Source: Siphonodentalium dalli
Taxonomy: Eukaryota; Mollusca; Scaphopoda; Gadilida; Siphonodentaliidae
Reading direction: 5' to 3'
Length of the DNA stretch: 64,000 nt
Assembly (NCBI GenBank): GCA_032622095.1
Contig: CP136061.1
Location: 97,401,345 to 97,465,344 of the forward strand
Shown: positions 22,187-33,445 of the stretch, in pieces
Numbering within the stretch: position 1 is the stretch's first letter
Layout: every line of letters begins with the position of its first letter
Position numbers and translations under genes: made by a program
Notes under the pieces: generated by a model
Databases searched by the model: none
Told to the model about the DNA's origin: nothing
What the model saw: only the letters and a program-made list of their open reading frames with translations

Positions 22187-22687
22187 ACTAAGTGTTGTCA
22201 TCACTAAATCCAGCATTCTGATTGGTCGGCGCCCACGTGGCTAGTTGCAGTTATTTCTCGGTGAATGCGTAACGCCTCATAACAACAAGCTAATAACACC
22301 ATCGATACGTCATTAGGTTTGGAAAGACGAACGCGTAATGCTTTGGGCGCATTTTGACTCGCGCAGGATTGACTTAATACATCATCGGGTTTCAACATGA
22401 AGAGAAATTGTTCCTATTAACTTTTGCCAAAGGTGCTATTGGGTATTTTGGGCTGATCTTGTCACGATACACTTTTCGATTTAAATATATTTACAAAAGC
22501 GGATTTTTCGCTAAATGTATATAAATATAAGGATTAACTGTCATGTGGACTATTTTTATGGAGATGTAACGGTGAGGTAAGTGGACATAACTTGTATGTA
22601 AAACCCTTCGGGTTTTACACAAGTTATGTCCACTTACCTCACCGTTACATCTCCATAAAAACAGTCCACATGACAGTTAATCCTTAT
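22187..22687. mobile_element. About 500-bp insertion carrying a 161-bp palindrome
   Basis: Sequence on both sides (CTATTCCCT-TATCTCCTGGATG left, TATTTGACAGCGAATTATGC right) is found nearly joined at 23146-23225, so that locus looks like an empty site of this one. The inserted DNA has a CpG-containing segment (ATTCTGATTGGTCGGCGCCC) and a hairpin at 22527-22687 with arms of about 70 bp (GGATTAACTGTCATGTGGAC at the left) around AAAACCCTTCGGGTTTT. Confidence 0.6.
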
Positions 22688-24012
22688 TTGACAGCGAATT
22701 ATGCAGCTGTTATGTATTGACTGTAATGTATTACATTATCCCATTGCCAAGTTGAGCTACAGTGTCATTGACATTTTCATTATCAAACACAATATGCAGG
22801 CAGTGTTAAAATAATTGGATTTTCAAAATAAATCAAACAAAATTGTACAGTGATTTCTGTGTAAAAAAAATTGAATTAAAAGAAGAGATTTTTGTCATCA
22901 TACTGCCAGACCAAGTATTGAAATTAATATTTGTTCTCAAAGTTCCCAAAAATATTTGACAGGCACACTTTTTCAAAATATCAGCCAAGTTAAGAGCCTA
23001 ACATTTGTCAGGTGATCCAAACAATATTAAATCCAGCCTTGAATATTTGACAAAATTTTGGGGGGGGGGGAGGTTTGACACCCCAAAACCCCATATTGCC
23101 ACATCCCTGTTAAAAGACCTTTAGATAGTGATGTTGAGGATGAGATGAACTTTACTATTCCCTTTATCTCCTGGATGTGTTGGATGATAGTGATCTTTAT
23201 TTGACAGCGAATTATGCAGCTGTTTATTTTCAACACATGATAATAGGAATACAAACATAAGTATCTGTCTGCTATCAAAATAAAGCCAAATACTTCCTGA
23301 TGTTACTCTACAGCTCAGCCAAAACAAACCGTCTGTTTACAAATACCCATTTTAATAAAGCTCCATTTATATTTTAATCCTGAAGGTCAAATTTTCCCTT
23401 GCAAACATCATAGTAATATATATGCCTCCTATTTTCTATATCACAAATTAAATTAAAAAAAAAAAAAAATCTTGTCAAGCTGTGTGATGCATAATGGTAT
23501 TCATTCAATCTGTGATATAAGTTCGGGTATTGGAGCGAATGAGGTAACTTATTTTGGTTAAGTGGTATCTGAGTGTGAAGCAAATAGATATCTTGACAAT
23601 GACCATTAAACCTGAGCTGTTTAAATTTATGTAGATTTTCCCTCTATCATATGACTATTGCTGTGGCCAACTAGGAAGTTATATCTCGATTATAATATTT
23701 TGTTTGTGCATGACATTGTGAAGGATTTCTGCTGCCTTTATGAATGGGGGCTCAAACTCCATTCATCCGGAGTTGAGCTAAGAGTGAACTGTCTTCCGGA
23801 TATTCCGCTTGGTTTCTGTTTCCCAGAGGAATTCTGCATTAGGCAAGTCATTAAACTTAAAGATGTCTTCCAGGCTAATTTTTAGGAAACATTTTTTTTT
23901 TCATTGAGTTTGATTTGATTTATAAAATAAGATGTTTGAGCGAGAAGTGTAACCTTGAATATAGACTAGCTCTCTTGTTCTTTTTAGAGGTAAAATCTTC
24001 TAGACAATTATT

Positions 24013-24739
24013 TTAACCCTTTCTATACTAAATGGATACTGCCATTCAGTTAAAAAAGTGTACATCAGAATGGTCTATTATATTCAGTTGGAGGGTTGTT
24101 AAAGGCACGGATGGACTTCATGGTGGGTATTATATACTGTTAAACTTAATTTTCACATCCGTTAAAACCGCCATAAACATATTAAAATATAGACATAACT
24201 TGTTCTTATACCAATAATAAATGTCCCGTAAATAGTATGTTATTGTCATGTTTGTATGGTTATGTAAACAAAAGCCAAAAACGTTACAGAACCTGTCATT
24301 TGTTTACATAACAAAGCTTACGGACTTGACAATAACATACTATTTTTGCGATATTTATGATTGGTATAAGAACAAAATATGTCTATATATTAATATTCTC
24401 TGTTTATGGTGCTTTTAACGGATGGGACAATTTTAACAGCATACCCACTGCGAAGGCCATCCATGCCTTTAAGGTGATAAAAGCAGACAACGAATAAAAA
24501 AAAGTGCAGAAGGTGTTTAGGAAAGAGCCTATCGGCCCTTTTGAGAATCCTGGAGTTATCATCCCCCCAAACACTCTATAAAATAAAAATGCAGAAGGAG
24601 CCCTATTTATTTAGGGTAATTTTTAGATACATGTAATAAGTTCAACAAACATTACCAATGGCCGTTTGTTGAACTTATTATGTGAACATTTCCTATGGGA
24701 TAACTACGTACTATGATGCTTTAGTTTTGAAAGAGTTAA
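24013..24739. mobile_element. MITE family D copy split by a nested insertion
   Basis: TTAACCCTTTCTATACTAAA at 24013 and TTTTGAAAGAGTTAA ending 24739 are the outer ends. Typical family D internal modules (AAATGCAGAAGGAGCCC, AATAAGTTCAACAAAC) follow the nested element at 24099-24472. Confidence 0.65.
24099..24472. mobile_element. MITE family F, palindromic, inserted at TTAA
   Basis: TTAAAGGCACGGATGG at the left and CCATCCATGCCTTTAA at the right. Inner arms CCGCCATAAACA and TGTTTATGGTGC, AACATACTATTT and AAATAGTATGTT, and GTTATGTAAACAAAAGCC and TTTGTTTACATAAC are complementary. The TTAA is shared with the host element, which fits a TTAA target. A larger relative lies at 34706-35226. Confidence 0.7.
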
Positions 24740-25134
24740 CCCTTTACCCAACATAAGGGCCCTGTGCCAATGCATTCTCTTATATATGCGAGTCGACCAT
24801 AGGTCGCCTCGCATATATAAGAGAATGCATTGGCTTAACACATTAAAAATTATAAAATTGTTAAAGAATGTAAGAAAAAATGGTAAAAAGTGTTAAAAAA
24901 AGATTTTTTTAGGCCAATGCATTCTCTTATATATGCGAGGCGACCTATGGTCGACTCGCATATATAAGAGAATGCATTGGCACAGGGCATAACTATAACC
25001 ATCACAATGTGGTCAAGGAGCCGGTTCCAATGATACCCATATTTGTATGGTTCTATTGAGACAGACCGAAGATATTTTAGGCTGTTGAAGCTTTATTTGG
25101 CCGGTTTTGGCCGGTTTGTTGGGTAAAGGGTTAA
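24736..25134. mobile_element. MITE family G, TTAA-type (piggyBac-like), 399 bp
   Basis: Exact terminal inverted repeats TTAACCCTTTACCCAACA and TGTTGGGTAAAGGGTTAA. Inside are two family A-type hairpins (GCCAATGCATTCTC, TATATATGCGAG) around AAAATTATAAAATTG. It is about 98 per cent identical by eye to 26343-26742, so it is recent. It begins at the TTAA that ends the family D copy. Confidence 0.8.
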
Positions 25135-25384
25135 ATAAGCTTTGTAAATTAAGAGGAGCACTCACATCCATAGCATGTTATCACTGTTGATTTAGCCAAC
25201 TAGGAAGTCATATTGTGATATAATAATTTGTGTGTGCATGACATTTTGAAGGATTTCTGGTTTAATAATGGGGGAGGGCGCTCCATCCATTCCTAGTTGT
25301 GCTGTGAGTGACCAGTGTTCCGGATATTTAAGTTTGTTTCTGTTTCCGGGAGGAATTCAACATTAGGCAAGTTACTGACCTTAA

Positions 25385-25622
25385 TCCTTTCATGATGGGA
25401 GCTGCGCTGATGCAGCATTAAAGATCATGTGCCAATGCATTCTCGTATATATGCAATCTCCCATAGGGAGCCTCGCATATATAAGGGAATTCACTGGCTT
25501 ACAAGGTCAATTGTAAATATTGTTAGGCCAATGTATATTCTCTTATATATTTGAGGCTCCCTATGGAGACTCACATATATTAGAGAATGCACTGACATAG
25601 GGTTTTCGCAAAATTTCAGTTC
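25385..25622. mobile_element. MITE family A
   Basis: CTTTCATGATGGGAGCTGCG start, two hairpins built on ATATATGCAATCTCCC and AGCCTCGCATATATAA, and an AGGGTTTTCGCAAAATTTC end. Confidence 0.65.
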
Positions 25623-26041
25623 CTTTACCTGTCGTATTTTCAATTCAGGGAATCCTGGAAGGGCATTGCAGTCATTGCCCCTCCCTTCCTTGTATAGAGC
25701 ACACAACTTTCCCCTCAGCCGCCCCTGATTTCAAGTAACATTGTGTGATATTCCGCAGTGAATTTGTTTGTGCATCACATTGTCCAGGATCTCTGTTTTA
25801 TGATTGTCACAATTATTCTCTAAAATGTTTTAAGTGCTGTAAAATTAGATTGTTTCAAAAACTTTTGCTGTTATACTTTGAGGTGTAGAAGACTAGTTTG
25901 AACACCTGAATTATAATACGTGTTTCATTTAATATTTCACATTTTAAAAACCATTATTAAGACATTTGAAGATTGTAGTGAATTTGAGTTTTGGGTATGT
26001 ATATGGTTTTATCAAAGATGATTGATTGAGTTACAATAATG

Positions 26042-26194
26042 TTTAGTCGGAAATATGGCTTGTTGCCATTCATCGGAAAGCTCTCACTGAGAGCTTTCCG
26101 ATGAATGGCAACAAGCCATATTTCCGACTAAATCCTGAAAAGTTAGCCATAATTTGCTGTGGTTAAGGAGTCGATTATTTAGAGCATTACTGTA
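26042..26194. mobile_element. MITE family E, left end missing
   Basis: The dyad AAAGCTCTCACTGAGAGCTTT is a near-perfect hairpin with arms of about 35 bp. The right terminus AGAGCATTACTGTA is present. The left arm begins at TTAGTCGGAAATATGG. Confidence 0.7.
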
Positions 26195-26342
26195 GATCTT
26201 GGTGCCCATGAGACTACCTTTATATACTGCCAATATTCAGGCCCTGTGATGGCAGAAGCATTGGTCCAGTGGTAGGGTCACACTTGGGGAAAAGATATGG
26301 GTGGGATAGGATTATTGCACAGGCTTATTAGTTTGGCATCGT

Positions 26343-26742
26343 TTAACCCTTTACCCAACAGAAGGGCCCTGTGCCAATGCATTCTCTTATATATGCGAGT
26401 CGACCATAGGTCGCCTCGCATATATAAGAGAATGCATTGGCTTAACACATTAAAAATTATAAAATTGTTAAAGAATGTAAGAAAAAATGGTAAAAAGTGT
26501 TAAAAAAAGATTTTTTTTAGGCCAATGCATTCTCTTATATATGCGAGGCGACCTATGGTCGACTCGCATATATAAGAGAATGCATTGGCACAGGGCATAA
26601 CTGTAACTATCACAATGTGGTCAAGGAGCCGGTTCCAATGATATCCATATTTGCATGGTTCTATTGAGACAGACCGAAGATATTTTAGGCTGTTGAAGCT
26701 TTATTTGGCCGGTTCTGGCCGGTTTGTTGGGTAAAGGGTTAA
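26343..26742. mobile_element. MITE family G, TTAA-type, 400 bp
   Basis: TTAACCCTTTACCCAACA and its complement at the ends. The body is co-linear with 24736-25134 with only a few substitutions and one extra T. Two near-identical copies 1.6 kb apart point to recent mobility or a duplication confined to the element. Confidence 0.8.
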
Positions 26743-26928
26743 GGTCTAGAAGGGAATTTTGCCCCCACCCTTTGTCTTCATTGTGGAGAACAACAGTGTC
26801 TAGTGCCCCCCTCAAGATCCATGCCTCCGACCCCCTCTCGACTTGTACCCTGCCACTCCTCTCTCGGCCACTAATGCTGACATTGGAAACAATTTAATTC
26901 CCTTCAGACAGTTATTCTGTGATACTGA

Positions 26929-27959
26929 TCACCTTAAAATCAATTGAATCAGGTGTACAGTCATAATAGGCAGGTAGGAAGTAAAGCTCGTTAAGATATG
27001 ATAGCCCTCACACCTGGATATTTATCCCTACCAGGTGTTGTATGGGTATAGCACACCAGACTCCCTGCCATGGAGTACTTTCAGCACTGAATATTTAATT
27101 CACAAATTTTTAATAAGTTGGACTAAATTGTGCTGTGAAATAAAAAATTTACTGTTTCACCTGGAGGGCTGGAACTTTGGATACAGTAATGCTCTAAGTA
27201 ATCGACTTCTTAACCACAGCAGAATTATGGGTAACTTTTTAGGATTTAGTCGGAAATATGGCTTGTTGCCATTCATCGGAAAGCTCTCCCCGAGCTTTCC
27301 GATGAATGGCAACAAGCCATATTTCCGATTAAATCCTGAAAAGTTACCCATAATTCTGCTGTGGTTAAGAAGTTGATTACTTAGAGCATTACTGTATGTC
27401 TTTGATATCTCTAATTTTCATAAAACTATAAGATATTTGAGATTTATGTAAATCTGAGTGTTTGTTATTTGTGTGTATAGCACTTTTATGGTAATATGTA
27501 TGGTCTATTGTTTTAATGGCTATTAGGGTGAACTTGTGGACCAGGTGTTCTGGAAGGGGGTCTGGTACATTTGATGAGACTAGCTCTATATAATGCCAAC
27601 AGTCAGGAATGGGAGAACATTTAACAAGTTCAGGTGGGTGGGTCACAATTCATGGAAAAGGTTAATGGGCGTTTTTGTTTGTTTCTGTAGTTGCTATAAT
27701 GGCATTCTGCTCTATTCTGCTCTATAGTACAGTCCCTACTCATCACTCGGTATGCCACCTATGCCGACATTGAAAATAGGGGACCTCTGACACCTATAAT
27801 GCAATGATAACGATCACCTTAAAATCAATAGAATCAGGTGTACAGTCATAATCGACAGGTAGGAAGTAAAGCTCGTTAAGATATGATAGCCCTCACACCT
27901 GGATATTTATCCCTACCAGGTGTTGTATGGGTATAGCACACCAGACTCCCTGCCATGGA
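26929..27959. repeat. Direct repeat of about 149 bp (26929-27077 and 27811-27959)
   Basis: Both copies run from ACCTTAAAATCAAT through GGTAGGAAGTAAAGCTCG and CTACCAGGTGTTGTATGGG to CTCCCTGCCATGGAG, with only a few mismatches. Weaker similarity extends upstream (26229-26290 with 27590-27660), so the true duplicated unit is about 0.9 kb and includes a MITE E in one copy. Confidence 0.75.
27182..27396. mobile_element. MITE family E, full length (215 bp)
   Basis: TACAGTAATGCTCTAAGTAA at the left and TTACTTAGAGCATTACTGTA at the right. The arms are about 100 bp with near-perfect complementarity, meeting at GAAAGCTCTCCCCGAGCTTTC. This is the reference copy for the family. Open frames on both strands (27035-27376 and 27157-27351) exist only because the arms mirror each other. 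Confidence 0.8.
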
Positions 27960-28221
27960 GAACTTACTGAACACTTACCATTATCATTTATATATGGGTA
28001 ATGTAAATATTCACATAGCCTGGGGCGTGATTCAGACTGCTATGATTCAGGGGAATCACCTGGCAGACCCCTCTGTCTACGAACCAGGTATTACTCCATA
28101 TCTTCAAGCTCTCATGACCAAGACCTTTCAGGTAATGTTTATAAATTGTGAGGCCAAAATAAGCTATCTCTGTGTTTTCTGCGTCCCGACCAAAAGCCTG
28201 GATATAGTGTGTCTGCCATTT

Positions 28222-28314
28222 GCAGAATGAGGTTCTCAGAGGGTAAATTTAGTTATGCTATCCCACACAGTAGGCTAGCATCACCAAATTCACCCTCTGG
28301 GGTCCTCATTCTGC
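28222..28314. mobile_element. MITE family H, 93 bp palindrome
   Basis: GCAGAATGAGGTTCTCAGAG at the left and CTGGGGTCCTCATTCTGC at the right, with TTTAGT(T/G)ATGCTA and TAGCATCACCAAATTC between. Copies also lie at 28456, 30648, 30942, 38739 and 39047, plus halves inside the large palindrome. Confidence 0.75.
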
Positions 28315-28455
28315 TAAGGCTCAACTACTATGGGAGACCTAGGATCAGATTGTACTTCCCCAGTTGAAGTTGGTGATGTTCACCCAGAAGGGAAAAAGTA
28401 ACTAAAAACAATGTTAATTTGAGACAAAAGATATTTCCCAGAAGATGCGGCCTGA

Positions 28456-28548
28456 GCAGAATGAGGTCCCCAGAGAGTGAATTTGGTGATGCTAGCCAAC
28501 TGTGTTCAGTAGCATCACTAAATTTACTCTCTGGGGACCTCATTCTGC
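28456..28548. mobile_element. MITE family H
   Basis: GCAGAATGAGGTCCCCAGAG to CTCTGGGGACCTCATTCTGC, nearly perfect inverted ends. It is the same length as the copy at 28222-28314. Confidence 0.75.
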
Positions 28549-28559
28549 AAATGTCAGAA

Positions 28560-30440
28560 ACACTACATGATATTTCTTCCCTATGGCTCTAAGAACTTCT
28601 CACATATTTTCATAACCCACTCAATATGCAAAATGGCTTATTATCTTGACTCTTTACAAGCTAGCTAGATTTTTTTTATTTTCCTAAAAATCTTGATACA
28701 TGTTTTTTACTCCCCTGTTTCGAAAAAAATTGGAGGAACGTTATTGGCTCATCCATCTGCCCTGCCCATCTTGGTGTCCTTTCACTCTTTGCTTCCTGAT
28801 CATAACTTGAGTTTCACCCGCTGTAATTCAATGAAATTTGGAGTTATTATGTATGGCCTTTTGTTGGAATTTGGGTTCAATTTTTATTTGCAGATGATAA
28901 CTATCTGTAATCAATGAAATTTTGAGTATGCATATATAATAAAAAATACAGGATATATGTTTGAGATTTGTCTTACTTAAATTTAAATGCTTTCGCAAAA
29001 TATTGAGAAAATCCATTGCTAAATTTGCATCTAGATCTGAAATGTTTATTATAAGGACAGGAACGTTTTCTATTATAAAAGGCTGCATACCTATCATGCA
29101 ACTATTCTACAGGAAACTATTCCTCATTATTTATTATTTGTTTGAAATATATTGTAATGAAAAATAGTTTATGATTATATTTGCAATATATTGGAGAATT
29201 AACGAGAAATATGTCGGAATAACTTATTTTGTACACCCTATTTAGATTAAAGTATATTTAACACACCACTGAGATGTTCATAATGGAATAGCAAATTATC
29301 ATGCCGTAATTATAGTTATTTTCATAAATTTTACATCAAAATAAGAAGAAAACAGAGCCCTAGCTAAGCTTGCTATAAATGAATTACACACAATGGGTAT
29401 TCTTCAGCAATAATTCATCTGGAATAAAGCTGAATAAAGTAGTAAATATTTGTATGTAGTTCAAACGTTTTGTTTTCTGAAATGGGACAGTCGGTGTGGT
29501 TGGAATTTACAACAATCTTATTTGATTGCTCTGTACATTATGGCAGTGGTTATATAGTGTTTGTTTACAAACTTATCAGGTTATTCATTGAAATAAGTCC
29601 ACAGTATGTCTTTAAAAGCCAACATTCATGCTCGATGGTCAGGAAATCACTGCTTTAATTGATGTGAGCCTGAGTTGATTCTGAGAGGAGTCTGGATTAT
29701 TCCCTTATGCTTTTATATCCTCGAGACTGTGGGATTAATCTGTGCGATTTATTGGAGCCAGATTCTGACCATGTGTAATGAGTTACTCCCCTTAGTATGC
29801 ACAGCTAAGCAATCTGAGAAATAGATCAATCATCCAATGAGTTCAATGTGTGTGTGCACATTGAAGACTAATTTCATGCAACTCTGTATTATGCTAAATT
29901 GTTTTTAGGCCCAATAATGAGAAATAAAGAGTCAGCTTTCACCATTAGATGCATGCATGCTCAGAAATTAGAGATTAGACCTGTGATTTGGCACACCATG
30001 AATACGTTTGCTGCCCATCCACCCCCACTACAGACCCTGCACCAAATGACATGAAGTTTATATATTGTAAACAAATTGGATTAGTATCTTGCTATATTCA
30101 GGGATGTACAGCTCAAAAAATAATGAAAGTGTCAATGACACGGTAGCTCAACTTTGTAAAGAAGGTAATTTTGTGTGATGAGCAATGAATAGAGAGATTC
30201 AAAAGGAGTGTAAAAAATGAGCAATAAAAGGCGTTGGGTATTATATTTGTAGATGAAGTTATGTTCATTGCAAGGATTTCATCAATAAGTTAGGGCTGCA
30301 TAGTTTAGACCTGGCAGTGCCATTTATGTAATTGATGGAATTGCAGCAACAACTCCCTTATGATCAGACCATGGACACTATATCACTGTTGTGAGAACAT
30401 CAGTCACGCTTGTGAAAATGAGATCAATTGTGGATTTGGC
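28560..30440. other. No supported gene
   Basis: AT-rich, apparently single-copy DNA. The short ORFs (28693-28917, 28828-29097, 28961-29167, 29470-29658) are Ile/Phe/Lys-rich, overlap on opposite strands and lack motifs. Confidence 0.45.
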
Positions 30441-30449
30441 TGAAATGTT

Positions 30450-30650
30450 ATGATGATCAGACTAAAGGTACGACCTGTAGCCCGTGCTAAAGGATTTAGT
30501 CATACAAAGAGTAAAATCCAAGATGGCTGCTGGTGGCCATGTTTTATGGCCAAATGACCCCAAAATTTCATGATGATCAGGCGAACAGGACGGCCTGTAG
30601 CCCGTGCTAATGCATTGAAATTTGAAATCAAAGATGGCCACTGCATTGCA
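30450..30650. repeat. Dispersed repeat family I (CCAAGATGGC / GCCTGTAGCCCGTGCTAA)
   Basis: CGACCTGTAGCCCGTGCTAA and CGGCCTGTAGCCCGTGCTAA, each followed by TTTAGTCATAC- or TTGAAATTTG-type sequence and AAGATGGC, occur twice. Related pieces lie at about 36700-36800 (inverted), 41500-41720 and 42470-42670. The unit is about 125 bp (AAAATTTCATGATGATCAG is a constant part). Confidence 0.55.
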
Positions 30651-30738
30651 GAATGAGGTCCCCAGAGGGTGAATTTAGTGAATTCTATCCTACATAGTGG
30701 GCTAGCATCACTAAATTACCCTCTGGTGACCTCATTCT
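30648..30738. mobile_element. MITE family H, inserted in repeat family I
   Basis: GCAGAATGAGGTCCCCAGAG start, ACCCTCTGGTGACCTCATTC end. It immediately follows the family I unit. Confidence 0.7.
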
Positions 30739-30941
30739 TCTTAGTCATCATCTTCTCTGGAAAGTTTCTTTATTATCAAATTTGTATAGAAACTTCTTCA
30801 CATAGATTCTATTTCGTTTTTAGTTTAGTTTCTCTATATCCTCAAATTGGCAGACGACACATTGCATAATTGAGGATCCAATGATTCACGATTTGGAAAC
30901 TTCAATCCAAATCTGTGTCTCCCATAGCTGATGAGGCCATG

Positions 30942-31002
30942 TAGAATGAAGTCCTCAGAGGGTGAATTTAGTGATGTTAACCTGCTGGGGACCTCATTCT
31001 GA
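30942..31002. mobile_element. MITE family H, internally deleted
   Basis: TAGAATGAAGTCCTCAGAGG at the left and CTGGGGACCTCATTCTGA at the right. It is only 61 bp because part of the right arm is lost. Confidence 0.65.
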
Positions 31003-31467
31003 ATATGACAGGCTCATTATATTCAGGCTCAAGGCAGATATCTACATGTATATATCAATCTGGATTTGGGATTTTAATTCAAATATCTGGAGAACAGTGG
31101 CAAGTTTTACGGAGTGCAACTTGATATAAAAATAAAGACATTAAAGTTTTTAATTAAATTAAGTCTATGGATTAAATAATAGGTACTACATAATTTGGAT
31201 GATTAAATGAAAGTAGTGCATGAAGTTTTTTAATAGTTCATGTTAAGATAACACAAACATATTTTCCGACCAGTCACGCTCTATTCAGTTTCCGATTCCA
31301 GAATTTCATTGAATACATTTGAGTATTTGCTCAGGGTCTGACTTTTATGTTCAAGTTGAATTTTAAATGACTTTATGTCTCTGTAACATAAAATGGTTGA
31401 AGGAAGTTAGTTCAGGTATTTATCGACCTATTTCAATACCGGAAAAAATTCAAAAGTGAATATTATT

Positions 31468-31575
31468 ACAGTAATGCCCTAATTAATCGACTCCTTATCC
31501 ACAGCAGAATTATGGGTAAATTTTCAGGATTTAGTCGGAAATATGGCTTGTTGCCATTCATCGGAAAGCTCTCGG
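31468..31575. mobile_element. MITE family E, left half only
   Basis: TACAGTAATGCCCTAATTAA through TTGCCATTCATCGGAAAGCTCTC, then unrelated sequence. It ends at the dyad centre of the family. Confidence 0.7.
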
Positions 31576-31607
31576 GGAGCATAGAAGGTGAATTATTTTT
31601 ACCACTA

Positions 31608-31647
31608 CCCCCCCCCCCCCCCCCACTTCATTTATGAGCTACTGCTT

Positions 31648-31678
<31 letters not shown>
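31608..31678. repeat. Two poly-C runs (17 and 30 bases)
   Basis: C runs at 31608-31624 and 31649-31678, separated by ACTTCATTTATGAGC-type spacer. Exact lengths are likely to be uncertain in the assembly. The complementary strand is a pure G tract. Confidence 0.85.
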
Positions 31679-31680
<2 letters not shown>

Positions 31681-31894
31681 CACTGGCTCCCCTCTATGTC
31701 ATTTGATTTAGACCTACCACAGAGCTCACCTACAAACCACATAACTACAGAATGAACTAAACCACCCCAACAACAATGTAGTCGAAGGTGATCGAGACCC
31801 GAACCTTTATCAACTTAACCATAGAAAATGGAGGAAATCGGTGCAAAACATAACTAAATTTACATCCACTCAGATGTTTATAACCTGTGCCATA

Positions 31895-33190
31895 TCAATG
31901 CATACTCATGGCATTATGAGTTAATGTAACCTGTATGTGTTTATGTGAATGATTGGCGACTGACAGAATCTAATATATTTGTTCTTACATAAGTTTTCAT
32001 AAACGCTGCCAATAATCTCCGGATTATTATCAATCTCAGATGATTGCCTCCCACGCAGGAATTATTCATCGATAGACAGGGGTGCTTGAAGCATCTGTGA
32101 GCTTGGGGGAGTGGAATTTCATGATTATCAAAAATTTAAATTTTCCACCCCAGTTGCTTGATTAGTTGTTAAGGTGGAGGTCACTTTAGGTGAAGCTGTC
32201 CAGCTCATTTGATTATGGATAAGTGCAGATTTGTGATATAGCCACTGCATATTCAGTAGCATTATGAGTTAATATGACCTGCATAGTGTGTGAATGATTG
32301 CCGACTGACAGAAACTAATATATACCTTCTTACATAAGTTTTCCTAAAACTCTGCTAATAATCTCCCGGATTTGCTAATAATCTCCCGGATTATTATCAA
32401 TCTCAGATGATTGCCTCCCACGCAGGAATTATTCATCGATAATAAATGAGCTATAGACAGGGGTCCTTTAAACATCTGAGAGCTAGGGGAAGGGGCAGGG
32501 CCTTCGATCACCAGCAGATAAAACTTTGCTTCTCATTCAATAGTGCATTAAATTTAATCATCATTGTTAAAATTTGGTTACAAAAAAAGACTGTCCCTTC
32601 ACTTAAAATTTATAAAAGGGAATTTCATGATTATCAATAATTTTAATTTTCCACCCCAGTCACTCGATTAATTGTTAATGTAGAGGGCAATTTAGGCCAA
32701 CCATGCTTTGCCAGCTCATTTGAATCTGGGTATTGAAGTGCAGATTTGTGATAGTCACTGCATACACAGCGATTGAGTGTATTATGAATTAATATGGCCT
32801 GTATAGCGTGTATGAATGATTGCCGACTGGCATAATCTAATATCTATACGTTCTTAACCCTTTCAGTGCCAAGTCTGATTTTTGTATCAACCCATATTTC
32901 CTTGATCATTTTTCAAATTTATTGATTATAATAATGTGATACATTGATGGAAAGAGCTCTTAGAGCTCTTAGAGCTCTTTCCATCAATGTATCACATTAT
33001 TATAATCAATAAATTTGAAAAATGATCAAGGAAATATGGGTTGATACAAAAATCGGACTTGGCACTGAAAGGGTTAAATAAGATTTATTATTAAGAACTC
33101 TGCTAATAATCTCCCAGATTAGTATCAATATCAGCTGATTGCCTCCCACGCAGAAATTATTCATCGACAATGATTGACCATAGAAAAGTA
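31895..33190. repeat. Three-copy tandem repeat, unit about 350-520 bp
   Basis: Each unit runs GCATTATGAGTTAAT, through ATGAATGATTG-CGACTG-CA, TAATCTC-GATT, GATTGCCTCCCACGCAG and AATTATTCATCGA, to TTTTCCACCCCAGT. Starts are near 31911, 32258 and 32780. In unit 2 the CTAATAATCTCCCGGATT phrase is itself duplicated. Unit 3 is split by the MITE at 32854-33077. Confidence 0.75.
32854..33077. mobile_element. Long-arm TTAA-type MITE (224 bp) inserted in a repeat unit
   Basis: TTAACCCTTTCAGTGCCAAG and its complement at the ends. Arms of about 100 bp are nearly perfect (GATCATTTTTCAAATTTATT and complement) and meet at GAGCTCTTAGAGCTCTTAGAG. Sister units of the host repeat show the uninterrupted site GTTCTTACATAAG, so this is a clean insertion with TTAA duplication. 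Confidence 0.8.
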
Positions 33191-33205
33191 CATAAAATCT
33201 ACTTG

Positions 33206-33312
33206 TACAGTAAATGGACTAAATAATAACTCCTTAACCACAGCAGAATTATGGGTAATTTTTCAGGATTTAGTCAGAAATATGGCTTGTTGCCATTCAT
33301 CGGAAAGCTCTC
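33206..33312. mobile_element. MITE family E, left half only
   Basis: TACAGTAAATGGACTAAATA start, ends CATCGGAAAGCTCTC at the dyad centre. The next bases (ACATTACCAACTTC) are unrelated. Confidence 0.7.
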
Positions 33313-33445
33313 ACATTACCAACTTCAATCTGATCCTAGGTCTCCCATAGCAGTTGTAATTTTCCAAGGGGAACGTTGGAAAATAAGGCAATAATACTAA
33401 AAACATGCAAATATAGCTTGGGAGCCCAGGGAAATACTACATAAA

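Larger units (their letters stand above)
23657..25385. repeat. Tandem duplicated segment, interrupted by MITEs
   Basis: GGCCAACTAGGAAGTTATAT through TGCATGACATT-TGAAGGATT to GGCAAGT occupies 23668-23850 and recurs at 25195-25375, with a third trace at 25735-25800. Reading frames are not kept between copies, so the ORF at 23658-23885 is not supported. The insert between them is the MITE D/F/G stack. Confidence 0.6.

Noticed and set aside
26250-26280. tRNA or SINE A-box (TGGTCCAGTGGTAGGGT)
   Set aside because: Resembles an A box, but no B box of GTTCGAATCC type follows at the right distance and no cloverleaf can be drawn.
27035-27376. 113-codon ORF and its antisense partner at 27157-27351
   Set aside because: They read through MITE family E. 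The same residues (GFSRKYGLLPFIGKL) appear on both strands because the element is palindromic.
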